DNA of 64,000 nt from JAYQKL01 sp965243245 (GTDB lineage Bacteria; Pseudomonadota; Alphaproteobacteria; RS24), in NCBI GenBank assembly GCA_965243245.1, contig OZ251536.1, forward strand, positions 1,364,001-1,428,000, read 5' to 3'. The translations under genes were made by a program, and so were the position numbers. The notes beneath the pieces are model-generated. The model was given only the letters and a program-made list of their open reading frames with translations, searched no databases and was not told the origin of the DNA. Shown here one piece after another: positions 19,125 through 29,174 of this stretch (position 1 is its first letter; each line of letters starts with the position of its first letter).

Positions 19125-20198
19125 ATGCTGTCGACAGACCGTTTGGAATCAATACTGGCGCATGCCAAAAAACTCCAAGGCGAAATGAACGCCGAATTGC
19201 CGCCTGAGCAGTTTGTCGTCTTGTCAAAAGAATATGCCGCTCTGTCACCCTTGGTTGAGGCAATCGGGAAATATAGTTCTGTGCTGGCTGAAATTGAGGA
19301 TTTGCAATCTTTAATTGAGGGGGATGATGAAGATATGAAGGCTCTGGCTGAAACCGAGTTGCCAGATTTACAAAACAGCCTGCCAGAGATGGAACAAGTG
19401 CTACAAATTCTGCTCTTGCCCAAGGATGCTGTGGATGAGCGCAATGTTATTCTTGAAATAAGGGCGGGCACTGGCGGCGACGAAGCAGCACTTTTTGCCG
19501 GTAGTTTATTGCGCATGTATATTCGTTATGCCGAATTATCTGGTTTTAAAACTGAGCTTATTAATCAGTCAGAAGGCGATGTGGGCGGGTATAAAGAAGC
19601 GGTCATGGCTATTCGCGGACCGGGCGTTTTTGCAAAACTCAAATTTGAAAGCGGGGTGCATCGTGTTCAACGCGTGCCTGAAACAGAAAGCAGTGGACGC
19701 GTTCACACCTCGGCGGCGACGGTCGCGGTTCTACCAGAACCAGAGGAAGTGGATGTGGTCATTGAGGAAAAAGATTTACGCATTGATGTGTTTCGCGCCA
19801 GTGGCCCCGGCGGGCAATCAGTCAACACAACAGATAGTGCCGTGCGCATCACGCATTTACCAACAGCGATTGTCGTCAGCCAGCAGGATGAAAAATCTCA
19901 GCATAAAAACCGCGCGAAAGCTTTGCAGATTTTACGCGCACGGTTGTTTGAAGCTGAACGTATGCGCATCGAAACTGTGCGCTCGGCTGACCGCAAATCG
20001 CAAGTCGGGACAGGTGACCGTTCAGAAAGAATTCGTACCTATAATTTCCCCCAAGGGCGGGTGACCGATCACCGCATCAACCTGACGCTCTATAAGCTTG
20101 AAAAAATCATGGCAGGCGAGGGCTTGGAAGAATTAATTAATATGCTTAGCACCGAAGATCAGACGCGCCGTCTTGGCGCGGTTACTCAAAATGCTTAA
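19125..20198 (+). CDS. prfA: Peptide chain release factor 1
   Basis: RF1 reads UAA and UAG and triggers peptide release on the ribosome. The tripeptide anticodon PxT appears as PET in HRVQRVPETESSGRVHTS, which separates RF1 from RF2, and the catalytic GGQ is at residues 229-231 (SGPGGQSVNTTDSAVR). The length of 357 aa is normal and all domains are present. The prmC product, which methylates the GGQ glutamine, is encoded immediately downstream in overlap. Confidence 0.96.
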   Translation: MLSTDRLESILAHAKKLQGEMNAELPPEQFVVLSKEYAALSPLVEAIGKYSSVLAEIEDLQSLIEGDDEDMKALAETELPDLQNSLPEMEQVLQILLLPKDAVDERNVILEIRAGTGGDEAALFAGSLLRMYIRYAELSGFKTELINQSEGDVGGYKEAVMAIRGPGVFAKLKFESGVHRVQRVPETESSGRVHTSAATVAVLPEPEEVDVVIEEKDLRIDVFRASGPGGQSVNTTDSAVRITHLPTAIVVSQQDEKSQHKNRAKALQILRARLFEAERMRIETVRSADRKSQVGTGDRSERIRTYNFPQGRVTDHRINLTLYKLEKIMAGEGLEELINMLSTEDQTRRLGAVTQNA

Positions 20199-21072
20199 CC
20201 AAACCTTCATAATGCCGCTCAAGAGCAACACCATGATAGAGGCAGTTGGAAGCATAACCTCTTGTTTTAAAAAAAATAATATTGATACACCCGCTCTTGA
20301 TGCGCGGGTGCTGGTGCAGTCTGCTTGTTTTGTCGATGAGGTCGAGCTTGCCGCATATGGTGATAGAAAGCTCTCGGCACAAAATGAAAAAACACTCATG
20401 ATGATGGTTAAGCAACGCCTTGCTCATAGGCCCGTTTCTAGGATTATAAACAAACGAGAATTTTATGGTTTATCGTTCAGGCTTTCCAAGGGCACATTAG
20501 ATCCGCGCCCTGATAGTGAAACGCTTATTGATGTGAGCTTGGCAAAACTTAAGGTGATGAAACATAATGTGTCGATACTTGATTTGGGGACGGGGTCGGG
20601 GTGCTTGTTGCTTGCTTTGCTTGCACAGTTGCCCCAAGCATGGGGGCTTGGGGTGGATGTGAGTGCGACCGCTTTGCGAACGGCTAGATTAAATGCCAGT
20701 CTGAATAATCTGCGCAAGCGAGCTTTTTTTCGCCAGTGTCGCTGGCTAGAAAATGCGATGCCAAGCTATGACATCATTATTTCGAACCCGCCTTATATTT
20801 CTTTTCAGCAGCTTGAAACTTTGGCGCCAGAAGTAAAAGACTATGAGCCGCGCCGCGCATTGGTTGCAGATAAAAATGGACTGGGTGATTTTGAAAGAAT
20901 TATCAAACAAGCAGAGTGCCATCTGAACCCAAATGGATGGCTCGGCTTTGAGGTTGGGCAAGGGCAGGCAAAGAGCGTTTTAGAAATGCTGATAAGCCAT
21001 AAATGGCGCCATGGTGAAATCCATAAAGACCTGAACGCCATTGACCGTGTTGTCTTGGCGCAAAAGCCTTAA
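20191..21072 (+). CDS. prmC: Release factor glutamine N5-methyltransferase
   Basis: PrmC methylates the Gln of the GGQ motif in RF1/RF2, enhancing termination. SAM motif I (ILDLGTGSGCLLLALL) and the catalytic NPPY (IISNPPYISFQQL) are intact, as is the LVADKNGLGDFERII block. The start is uncertain: ATG 20191 overlaps the prfA stop (ATGCTTAA), while ATG 20212 and 20233 give a protein whose beginning is closer to the usual family length. All alternatives keep the catalytic domain. The gene ends a probable ispG-prfA-prmC operon. Confidence 0.9.
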   Translation: MLNQTFIMPLKSNTMIEAVGSITSCFKKNNIDTPALDARVLVQSACFVDEVELAAYGDRKLSAQNEKTLMMMVKQRLAHRPVSRIINKREFYGLSFRLSKGTLDPRPDSETLIDVSLAKLKVMKHNVSILDLGTGSGCLLLALLAQLPQAWGLGVDVSATALRTARLNASLNNLRKRAFFRQCRWLENAMPSYDIIISNPPYISFQQLETLAPEVKDYEPRRALVADKNGLGDFERIIKQAECHLNPNGWLGFEVGQGQAKSVLEMLISHKWRHGEIHKDLNAIDRVVLAQKP

Positions 21073-21446
21073 ATAAAAAAGTTAATTTTTTTTAAAAAGA
21101 AGTTTGTGTTTTTTCTCGCAATTGGGTAAGTTTCAATCGTTCGGTCGGTTTTTGAATGTGGAGTATCAGAAACTTTGAACATTTTATCACTTCATGGTTA
21201 AGCCTTATAGTTAAGCCTTAATTATTTTAAGCTTCCATGTTGTTTGAAAAAACCTTGCATCTATCTGAATGATAAATTCAGTACCTCAATAGAACACCTA
21301 CTGGGGAGTGCAACTAAGCTAGGATTAAAATAGAGGAAGCTGATAGCTTACAAAAACAAAAATGCATTTGAGCAATTCGCCTTATGCTTTTTGTGACTTT
21401 GGATCAGTTTTTTGGCAAGTATTTTACACAGTAAATAGGATTGAAA
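21073..21446. other. 373-bp intergenic region
   Basis: AT-rich sequence between prmC and the DUF4167 gene. It has poly-T/poly-A runs just after prmC and a short duplication (GTTAAGCCTTATAGTTAAGCC, about 21196-21217), but no convincing terminator stem, RNA gene or ORF. It probably carries the promoter of the next gene. Confidence 0.4.
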
Positions 21447-22115
21447 ATGAAACGCTCTCGTGGACGCAACCGCCGTCAGACTAACCCCGCCAATCGAAGT
21501 TATGACAGCAATGGACCTGATGTCAGGGTGAAAGGGCATGCCACTACAATTTATGAGAAATATCTCTCTTTGGCGCGCGATGCCCTGACCGCGAGTGACC
21601 CTGTTCATGCAGAAAATTATTTTCAGCATGCGGAGCATTATTTTCGAATCGTGTCGGCTAACCAGCCCATAAAAACAGAAGAAACGACTGAGGCTAATAC
21701 TGGCATCCCGAATACTGGCGTTCCGAATAATGGCGTCCCGAATAATGGCGTCATGGAAGTCTCGGAAGGTGAAGCGGCACCGCTTATTCTTAACAAGAAT
21801 GAGGCTAATAGTGAGGAAGATGGAGAGTCCAAGGGCACGCGCCGTAGAGGACATTTACGCCGCCGCCCGCAAGAAAATTCGAGTGATAATGGCGCGGCTG
21901 ACAATATGACAGATAATCAGGCTTCAAATAGCAAGGCTGAGGCCTTAGATACCAAAGATACCAAAGATACCAAAGATACCAAAGATACCAAAGATACCAA
22001 AGATACTAAAGATACTAAAGATACTAAAGATACTAAAGATACCAAAGATACCAAAGATACCAAAGATACCAAAAAATCTGATGAAGCAGGTGAGCCAACC
22101 CAATCTGAAACCTAA
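21447..22115 (+). CDS. DUF4167 protein with a 14-copy Asp-Thr-Lys repeat tail
   Basis: The N-terminal 70 residues match DUF4167 (KRSRGRNRRQ, VRVKGHATTIYEKYLSLARD, DPVHAENYFQHAEHY), an alphaproteobacterial domain of unknown function usually found after prmC. It may bind nucleic acid given the Arg/Lys-rich start; this is inference. A linker with NTGIP/NNGVP duplications is followed by 14 consecutive DTK triplets, then a short acidic tail. Start ATG 21447 is preferred over TTG 21441. The repeat tract is highly charged and probably disordered; no family function depends on it. Confidence 0.82.
   Translation: MKRSRGRNRRQTNPANRSYDSNGPDVRVKGHATTIYEKYLSLARDALTASDPVHAENYFQHAEHYFRIVSANQPIKTEETTEANTGIPNTGVPNNGVPNNGVMEVSEGEAAPLILNKNEANSEEDGESKGTRRRGHLRRRPQENSSDNGAADNMTDNQASNSKAEALDTKDTKDTKDTKDTKDTKDTKDTKDTKDTKDTKDTKDTKDTKKSDEAGEPTQSET
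21948..22073 (+). repeat. 9-bp coding microsatellite, 14 copies (Asp-Thr-Lys)
   Basis: Fourteen uninterrupted 9-bp units of the form GATACYAAA. Units six to nine use ACT for Thr and the others ACC, so the array grew in at least two blocks. All units stay in frame, so copy number changes alter only tail length. Confidence 0.95.
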
Positions 22116-22187
22116 TCTGAAACTAAAGCGCGTTAACACGGGCTACCTAAAACGCCTCCCTCCCATGCTGGACGTCAACAAAGATGG

Positions 22188-23507
22188 CTAGAGTCCTGCG
22201 GCAAGTTCATCAATTAAACGATTCGTATCGTGTTGCGTTTTTTCAAAAATTGGTTTTTTTGAAGCGGGTATTTTTTCGCGTGACGGCAGATTAAGCGTCA
22301 AAGGATTAAGGCTTGTGCCGTTCCGATTGACCTCAAAATGAAGATGCGGGCCAGTCGTAAGACCTGAGCGTCCAACATATCCAATAACCTGCCCTTGTCT
22401 GACTGTAGTGCCTTTTTTTAAGTTTTTCGCATAATGGCTGAGATGGGCGTAATATGTTTCATAGTCTTGGTCATGCTGAATGACAATTCGGCGTCCTGAA
22501 TTACCCTGGCGTCCGATGGCTGAAATCACCCCATCGCCAGCCGCAAAAATTGGTGTTCCCGTTTTAGCCGCAAAATCCACGCCTTTATGCAAACGTGTAT
22601 AGCCAAGTATCGGGTGCTTGCGCATGCCATAGCGAGACGATAAACGCGCTCCATCTAAGGGTGTCTTCATAAGAAGTGTTGCTAGACTCTCACCTGCGCC
22701 ATTGTAATAGCCGTAATTTTGCCCCCCTCTTTTAAACCGCCAATAGGCTTTGCGCTTGCCTTTATTGGTCAGCGCGGCAAAGAGAATATCGCCTTCATCT
22801 GCTAGATTACCGTCTTCATCAAATCGTCTTGTATATAAAACTTCAAGGCGGTCGCCTTCTCGAATTTCGCGCTGAAAATCAATGGTAAAAGAAAATAAAC
22901 GGATAAGCTCCAAGACTAGTTTAGGCGCCATGCCGGTGGCGCGCGCCGATTCGTAAAGGCTCGAAGAAATAAGTGTTTTGGTTAAAAAAAACTTATCCGA
23001 TAGGGTGCGATTAGCAGAAATCGCTTGAAATTTACCATCATGCAATAGCCGAACAATGACCCGCTCACTTGGGGCGGGGATGAAGTCAAGGCCCGCAAAA
23101 ACTGCCGCCTCACGCGGCTGTTCAGCCAAATGTTGATAGTAAAGCCTTATTTTTTGGCCAACGCGTAATTGTCGGGGGTCATAAATCTGGCGCAATGAAT
23201 CCAACGCCGCATCAGCCGTCACGGCTTCGACGCCTTGCGCCGTCAATATTTTCATCAAATTATCGCCTCGGCGCACTTGCAAGCCAGTTGTAAAGCGCCG
23301 CATAGGAGGGGTCTTGAGCCAGTCTGGATGTAGATGGGGGCGCGCCGGTGCAAGGCGCGCAGACAAGCGTGTGCCGTTTTCATCTGGTAATAAAAATGTA
23401 TTAAACAGCCAAATACTCAAAAAAAACAACGCAAATGCAGAAAGAGTGAAAAACTGTCGGCTTTTAGATTTTGGCGCTATCAATTGGTTTTGTGGCTCTG
23501 TCATCAC
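22188..23507 (-). CDS. M23-family peptidoglycan metallopeptidase (MepM/LytM-like)
   Basis: A membrane-anchored periplasmic endopeptidase of 439 residues that would cut peptidoglycan cross-links during wall growth. One N-terminal transmembrane helix (FFTLSAFALFFLSIWLFNTF), a LysM-like segment (LQVRRGDNLMKILTAQGV), and a C-terminal M23 domain are visible. Zinc and catalytic residues are intact: SRYGMRKHPILGYTRLHKGVDFAA (first His and Asp), YYAHLS and GPHLHFEV. It is the last gene before the rRNA operon and runs away from it. Confidence 0.88.
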   Translation of the reverse strand: MMTEPQNQLIAPKSKSRQFFTLSAFALFFLSIWLFNTFLLPDENGTRLSARLAPARPHLHPDWLKTPPMRRFTTGLQVRRGDNLMKILTAQGVEAVTADAALDSLRQIYDPRQLRVGQKIRLYYQHLAEQPREAAVFAGLDFIPAPSERVIVRLLHDGKFQAISANRTLSDKFFLTKTLISSSLYESARATGMAPKLVLELIRLFSFTIDFQREIREGDRLEVLYTRRFDEDGNLADEGDILFAALTNKGKRKAYWRFKRGGQNYGYYNGAGESLATLLMKTPLDGARLSSRYGMRKHPILGYTRLHKGVDFAAKTGTPIFAAGDGVISAIGRQGNSGRRIVIQHDQDYETYYAHLSHYAKNLKKGTTVRQGQVIGYVGRSGLTTGPHLHFEVNRNGTSLNPLTLNLPSREKIPASKKPIFEKTQHDTNRLIDELAAGL

Positions 23508-23813
23508 ATCTCAGAATCAGTCATAAGTTTAATGATTCTATGGATATGTCGGTCTAAATTGCAATCTTTATTAAAGTTTTATCGTGATTTTGAATGTGAT
23601 TTTAAGCGGAAATTCTGGTTTTTTTGGTTTCTATTTGATTTTTGCAAGAGCTTAAAACAACCAAGAAGCGGTTTTTCGTGACAAATAATGATAAATCAGT
23701 CTCCCTAAGCATGCATTTATGCAACTTTAAGAAGTATATTGTGTACTATTTTCAATGATTTAAAAAAACCTCAAAAAAACCCCCAAAAACCAAGAGAAAC
23801 CTGAAATAAACCT

Positions 23814-23842
23814 TTGACAGTTTCGTGCGAGCTATCTATAAA
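23814..23842 (+). promoter_or_regulatory. Sigma70-type rRNA promoter
   Basis: TTGACA at 23814-23819 and TATAAA at 23837-23842 with exactly 17 bases between them. It is the best match to consensus upstream of the 16S gene. The transcript would start near 23850, about 440 bases before the mature 16S. Confidence 0.65.
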
Positions 23843-24025
23843 CCACTTCACCGCTTGAGACACCAGTGACTTGCGGGTCGGGTAACACCCTGAATGACTG
23901 GTCTAAGCAAAAAAAGCAATTATAAGAGCGACAAATGCTATCGGTTCTTAAAGATAGCAATAGTTTCTCTTGATTTTGCTTGTTTGTTTCGGTTCAATTT
24001 TTGACTCAGTTTTTAAATTGAACAG

Positions 24026-24040
24026 GCTGTTTGACATTGT
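24026..24040 (+). promoter_or_regulatory. boxA-like antitermination element, 16S leader
   Basis: GCTGTTTGACATTGT resembles the rRNA boxA core (TGCTCTTTAACA in E. coli), bound by NusB-S10 to prevent Rho termination. A near-identical copy precedes the 23S gene at 29274-29288, which supports the assignment. Confidence 0.55.
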
Positions 24041-24287
24041 TGATAAATGAAAGAGAAACGTGGACGGCGGGATTCTGGCGGTTTCGTTTCCGGTAACGGA
24101 AATGCAACAAACAGTATACGCAATTATCATTATTTAAATTATCATATTGATAAGACGTTTACGTTTCTTCCACTCCGCATCTTTTAGGAGATGCAAGTGA
24201 GTGGGAACTCGTCGAAGCTTATAGTGGTCTTGTATCACGATAAGCTTCATTTTTGAACGTTTAGAATAGTGACGATTGCTAGAATCA

Positions 24288-26180
<1,893 letters not shown>

Positions 26181-26263
26181 TCCATTATAGCCATTCGTTA
26201 TAATTATCCGCTATAACTATCCGCTATAATTGTGCGTAAAACATAGCTTATATTTTGGCTCTA

Positions 26264-26339
26264 GGGGGCATAGCTCAGTTGGGAGAGCGATTGCTTTGCA
26301 AGCAATAGGTCGTCGGTTCGATTCCGTCTGCCTCCACCA
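26264..26339 (+). tRNA. tRNA-Ala (TGC)
   Basis: A 76-nt cloverleaf, acceptor GGGGGCA with TGCCTCC, anticodon TGC in TTTGCAA, TTCGATT T-loop and encoded CCA. It normally lies just upstream of the 23S leader; here a foreign 2.8-kb block begins directly after its CCA end. Confidence 0.97.
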
Positions 26340-26340
26340 C
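26332..26340 (+). repeat. Left copy of 9-bp direct repeat flanking the R-M insertion
   Basis: CTCCACCAC, formed by the last bases of tRNA-Ala plus one. The identical 9-mer recurs at 29166-29174 just after the R-M genes. The pair brackets the inserted block and may be a target duplication or attachment core. Confidence 0.5.
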
Positions 26341-26610
26341 GCTAAAAGGGCTTGCTTTCCTTTCAGGAAAGCTTAGCCCGCCTTGCGCCGATGAAGCCGC
26401 TTTGCGAAGCAAAAGCGGCGCAATGGCTAAAAGGGCTTGCTTTCCTTTCAGGAAAGCTTAGCCCGCCTTGCGCCGATGAAGCCGCTTTGCGAAGCAAAAG
26501 CGGCGCAATGGCTATAAGGGCTTGCGCTAAAAGGGCTTGCTTTCCTTTCAGGAAAGCTTAGCCCGCCTTGCGCCGATGAAGCCGCTTTGCGAAGCAAAAG
26601 CGGCGCAATG
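26341..26610 (+). repeat. Three copies of an 85-bp palindrome-rich repeat
   Basis: Copies lie at 26341-26425, 26426-26510 and 26526-26610, with a 15-bp partial unit between the second and third and further partial starts after the third. Each copy contains two strong hairpins, GCTTTCC..GGAAAGC and GCCGCTTTGC..GCAAAAGCGGC. Partial relatives occur at 34075-34123 and 36908-36980, so this is a dispersed family. It begins one base beyond the tRNA-Ala repeat and marks the left edge of the inserted block. Confidence 0.93.
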
Positions 26611-26756
26611 GCTATAAGGGCTTGCGCTATAAGGGCTCGGACGTTAGAAACACCGCATGCTCATCTGTTGGAACAACAAATTTCCTGCTCTTAAGAAATT
26701 GCAGAAAATTACGAATCCCCTACTATGGTAATCACACCTTCGCTAGGACGATATTT

Positions 26757-28151
26757 ATGCTGACGAAAGACTATATTTCAGAAGTCAAGGCCCGGGGCAA
26801 TGGAGCAATGAAAGCTCTTTTAAAATCGACAACTGATGATAGGGATGTTTTATTTGTGCTTGAGAATTTAGGTTATTTACCTGACGATTTTGATGATTGT
26901 TGGTTAAAAGATTTATTACAAACCGAAAATCAAAAAATCCGATTAAATGCAGTGAAAAACCTTGCAAAAATTGAGAGTGTCTCGAATTTAGACTTGTTTT
27001 ATAAAATCGCTACTAATGATAAGGCGACACATATACGCTGTGAAGCTGTTTCTGCTATCGGACGTATGCGTAGTGAAAAATCCATAAAACACTTGCTCAA
27101 TTTTCTGGGTGATAATGATCCAAAAATTATTTGCCAAGCCATAAGAGGGTTGCTTGTTTTTAAAGATAGAAAAGAAATAAAAAACAAACTCAAGAAACTT
27201 ATAAACCATGAAAATGAAATGGTTCGTGCGGTCATCCAAAGAGAATATTTTGCCGATGAAAATTCTTCAAAAAATACATTACCGCATTCTCAATCTTATG
27301 ATTATTTAAAAAATGTCGTTGTCCTAGGCGATACACGCCAAGTATTGAAAGAAATAGATGATGAAAGTTTTCATCTTACTTTCACATCTCCGCCTTATTA
27401 TAATGCGCGTGATTATTCCATATATCCAAGTTATGACGCTTACCTGAGTTTTTTGGAAGAAGTTTTTCAACTAATTTACGATAAAACAAAAGAAGGGCGA
27501 TTTTTGATTGTTAATACATCGCCGATTATAATACCTCGTGTCGGCAGGCAGTACTCGTCAAAACGTTATCCAATCCCGTTTGATATACATGGTTTTCTTG
27601 TCAAGATGGGCTGGGAATTTATTGATGATATTGTTTGGGTGAAGCCAGAGGCAAGTGTAAAAAATAGAAATGCTGGTTTTTTACAGCATAGAAAACCCCT
27701 TGCCTATAAGCCAAATGCTAGAACGGAATATTTAATGGTCTATCGCAAAAAGACGCATAAACTCATTGATTGGAATATGCGTCAATATGATTGTCGTGCG
27801 GTTGAAGAGAGTAAGGTTCAAGATGGCTATGAAACTTCCAATGTTTGGGAAATTGACCCAACTTTTAACAAGCAACACTCTGCGGTTTTCCCTGCTGAAT
27901 TATGTAAACGGGTTATTGAATATTATTCATTCAAAAATGATTTGGTTTTTGACCCTTTTGCGGGGAGTGGTATTTTTGGTAGGGTTGCAAAGCAATTAAA
28001 TAGACATTTTTTCTTAACAGAACAAAACTCCGATTATTTTAACTATATGCGCTCTCTAGTGGAAGGGGATAGTGATAGTTTTTGGCCAGAAGAGAAATCC
28101 AGTTTTTTAAAACTGGATGAATTTAAGGGTAATATTAATGCAAACAGATGA
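26757..28151 (+). CDS. HEAT-repeat DNA methyltransferase of a type II R-M system (probable N4-cytosine type)
   Basis: The modification enzyme of the pair, which would methylate the host recognition site using SAM. Start ATG 26757 has AGGACG upstream; the open frame back to 26622 runs into the repeats and is probably not translated. Residues about 60-165 look like HEAT-type helical repeats (IRLNAVKNLAKIE, IRCEAVSAIGRM, IICQAIRGLL). Motif IV is TSPPYY at 210-215, followed much later by motif I DPFAGSG at 399-405; this beta-type order and SPPY favour N4-cytosine methylation. The 464-residue protein is complete. It is followed in overlap by the endonuclease. Codon use is more AT-rich than neighbours, consistent with transfer. 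It lies inside an rRNA operon, which is highly unusual. Confidence 0.88.
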   Translation: MLTKDYISEVKARGNGAMKALLKSTTDDRDVLFVLENLGYLPDDFDDCWLKDLLQTENQKIRLNAVKNLAKIESVSNLDLFYKIATNDKATHIRCEAVSAIGRMRSEKSIKHLLNFLGDNDPKIICQAIRGLLVFKDRKEIKNKLKKLINHENEMVRAVIQREYFADENSSKNTLPHSQSYDYLKNVVVLGDTRQVLKEIDDESFHLTFTSPPYYNARDYSIYPSYDAYLSFLEEVFQLIYDKTKEGRFLIVNTSPIIIPRVGRQYSSKRYPIPFDIHGFLVKMGWEFIDDIVWVKPEASVKNRNAGFLQHRKPLAYKPNARTEYLMVYRKKTHKLIDWNMRQYDCRAVEESKVQDGYETSNVWEIDPTFNKQHSAVFPAELCKRVIEYYSFKNDLVFDPFAGSGIFGRVAKQLNRHFFLTEQNSDYFNYMRSLVEGDSDSFWPEEKSSFLKLDEFKGNINANR

Positions 28152-29049
28152 TAAAACTGTTAGGGCTATTATCAAAAAACTCCTTTCTGGTGAAGATTAT
28201 AGAGTTGAAGTTCTGGCTATCATCAATAGAGAGTTTTTAAAAATCTCTATTGATTTTTTTAAGAAAATTATTGAGGCAAAGCTTGAAAATAAATCTGTGA
28301 CATTGGAATGGTATAAATCAAAATTTTTGAATTCAGATTTAGAGAAAAATGAGATAGCAACAAATGCTGGTCTGAATATGAAAACCATAACGAATTCCTA
28401 TGGGACTAGTTGCAAGCAAGTTGTCATAAATGCATCAAATGAAAACTTTGATTCATTGGTCTCTTTCATTGAAGGTATGATAGAAAATGAAAATGAAAAT
28501 GATTTTGATTTAAATTTAACAATTAAAATGGAAACGGTGAGTGTTGATTTAAGTCTAAGCGAAAGCCTTATTGTTATAAATGCCTTGGCCGTTAAAAGGG
28601 CAGCTTTGCGGGGGAGTCAGTGGAGTGCGGTTGGTAAAGCAGTTGAAAAGCCATTGATGCGTGTTTTGTGTGAATTATACGGAGTGCCAGAAAAGCATTA
28701 TGTTCAGAGCACTGATGCGAAGCTTGGTGGACGGGAGGTGGATTTCCGTATGCAAGATACAAGCGGTAAAGCGTATGCGTGTGAGGTGAAGCTGATGGGG
28801 AAAGGTAATCCTGAAAGTGCCGATGCGCCAATGGCAAGAGATAGCGATATTTTTGTTGCTGATACACTATCTAAGAGTGTTAAAAAGGAGTTGGATACTA
28901 AAGATATTTTGTGGGTGGAACTAAGAAACGAATTTGGTTTTAGAAAGTTTAGAGACATTTTAAAGAAACTTGACATACCGCATCAAGATTTGAGTGAGGA
29001 TGATTTGGAAAGTAAAATTGAAACCGCTTTAGGCAGAGCTTTTCAATAA
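28138..29049 (+). CDS. Type II restriction endonuclease, PD-(D/E)xK fold (possibly CfrBI-like)
   Basis: The restriction partner of the upstream methylase. ATG 28138 overlaps the methylase stop by 14 bases, with AAGGG eight bases upstream, so translation is coupled and endonuclease follows methylase. The 303-residue protein has a nuclease core: Glu170 in AVEKPL, Asp202 in GGREVDFRM, and Glu216-x-Lys218 in CEVKLMGKGNPES, the classic D-ExK arrangement. The N-terminal 135 residues are helical and less clear. The block LRGSQWSAVGKAVEKPL reminds me of CfrBI-type endonucleases (CCWWGG), but I cannot verify this. The recognition site is unknown. Confidence 0.75.
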   Translation: MQTDDKTVRAIIKKLLSGEDYRVEVLAIINREFLKISIDFFKKIIEAKLENKSVTLEWYKSKFLNSDLEKNEIATNAGLNMKTITNSYGTSCKQVVINASNENFDSLVSFIEGMIENENENDFDLNLTIKMETVSVDLSLSESLIVINALAVKRAALRGSQWSAVGKAVEKPLMRVLCELYGVPEKHYVQSTDAKLGGREVDFRMQDTSGKAYACEVKLMGKGNPESADAPMARDSDIFVADTLSKSVKKELDTKDILWVELRNEFGFRKFRDILKKLDIPHQDLSEDDLESKIETALGRAFQ

Positions 29050-29134
29050 ATTCAGATAGATAATATAAATTTCGACAACTTTTGGAATAATAAGCAGATT
29101 TCGCCAAGAAACTGTGGTTTGTCTCCTTTTTTAC

Positions 29135-29162
29135 TTGACGCAAGGGCGGGGATGTATATATT
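29135..29162 (+). promoter_or_regulatory. Candidate promoter between the R-M genes and 23S rRNA
   Basis: TTGACG at 29135-29140, a 16-base spacer and TATATT at 29157-29162. If active it would let 23S-5S-fMet be transcribed separately from 16S. It lies just before the right 9-bp flanking repeat, so may have arrived with the insert. Confidence 0.4.
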
Positions 29163-29165
29163 TCG

Positions 29166-29174
29166 CTCCACCAC
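29166..29174 (+). repeat. Right copy of 9-bp direct repeat flanking the R-M insertion
   Basis: CTCCACCAC, identical to 26332-26340. The DNA after it looks like ordinary 23S leader, so this is the best candidate for the right junction of the insertion. Confidence 0.5.

Larger units (their letters stand above)
23508..24287 (+). promoter_or_regulatory. rRNA operon promoter and leader region
   Basis: This 780-bp region holds the main rRNA promoter and leader. A near-consensus promoter is TTGACA at 23814-23819, 17 bases, TATAAA at 23837-23842. About 15 bases downstream is a hairpin with arms AGAC..CAGT and ACTGGTCT (about 23856-23895) with an inner GGGT/ACCC stem. A boxA-like antitermination element lies at 24026-24040. 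Sequences around 24100-24290 probably pair with 16S flanks for RNase III processing. Upstream of 23800 the DNA is AT-rich with no ORF of note. Confidence 0.65.

Noticed and set aside
26352..26561. 69-codon ORF in the repeats after tRNA-Ala
   Set aside because: It only translates the 85-bp repeats, with no ribosome-binding site.
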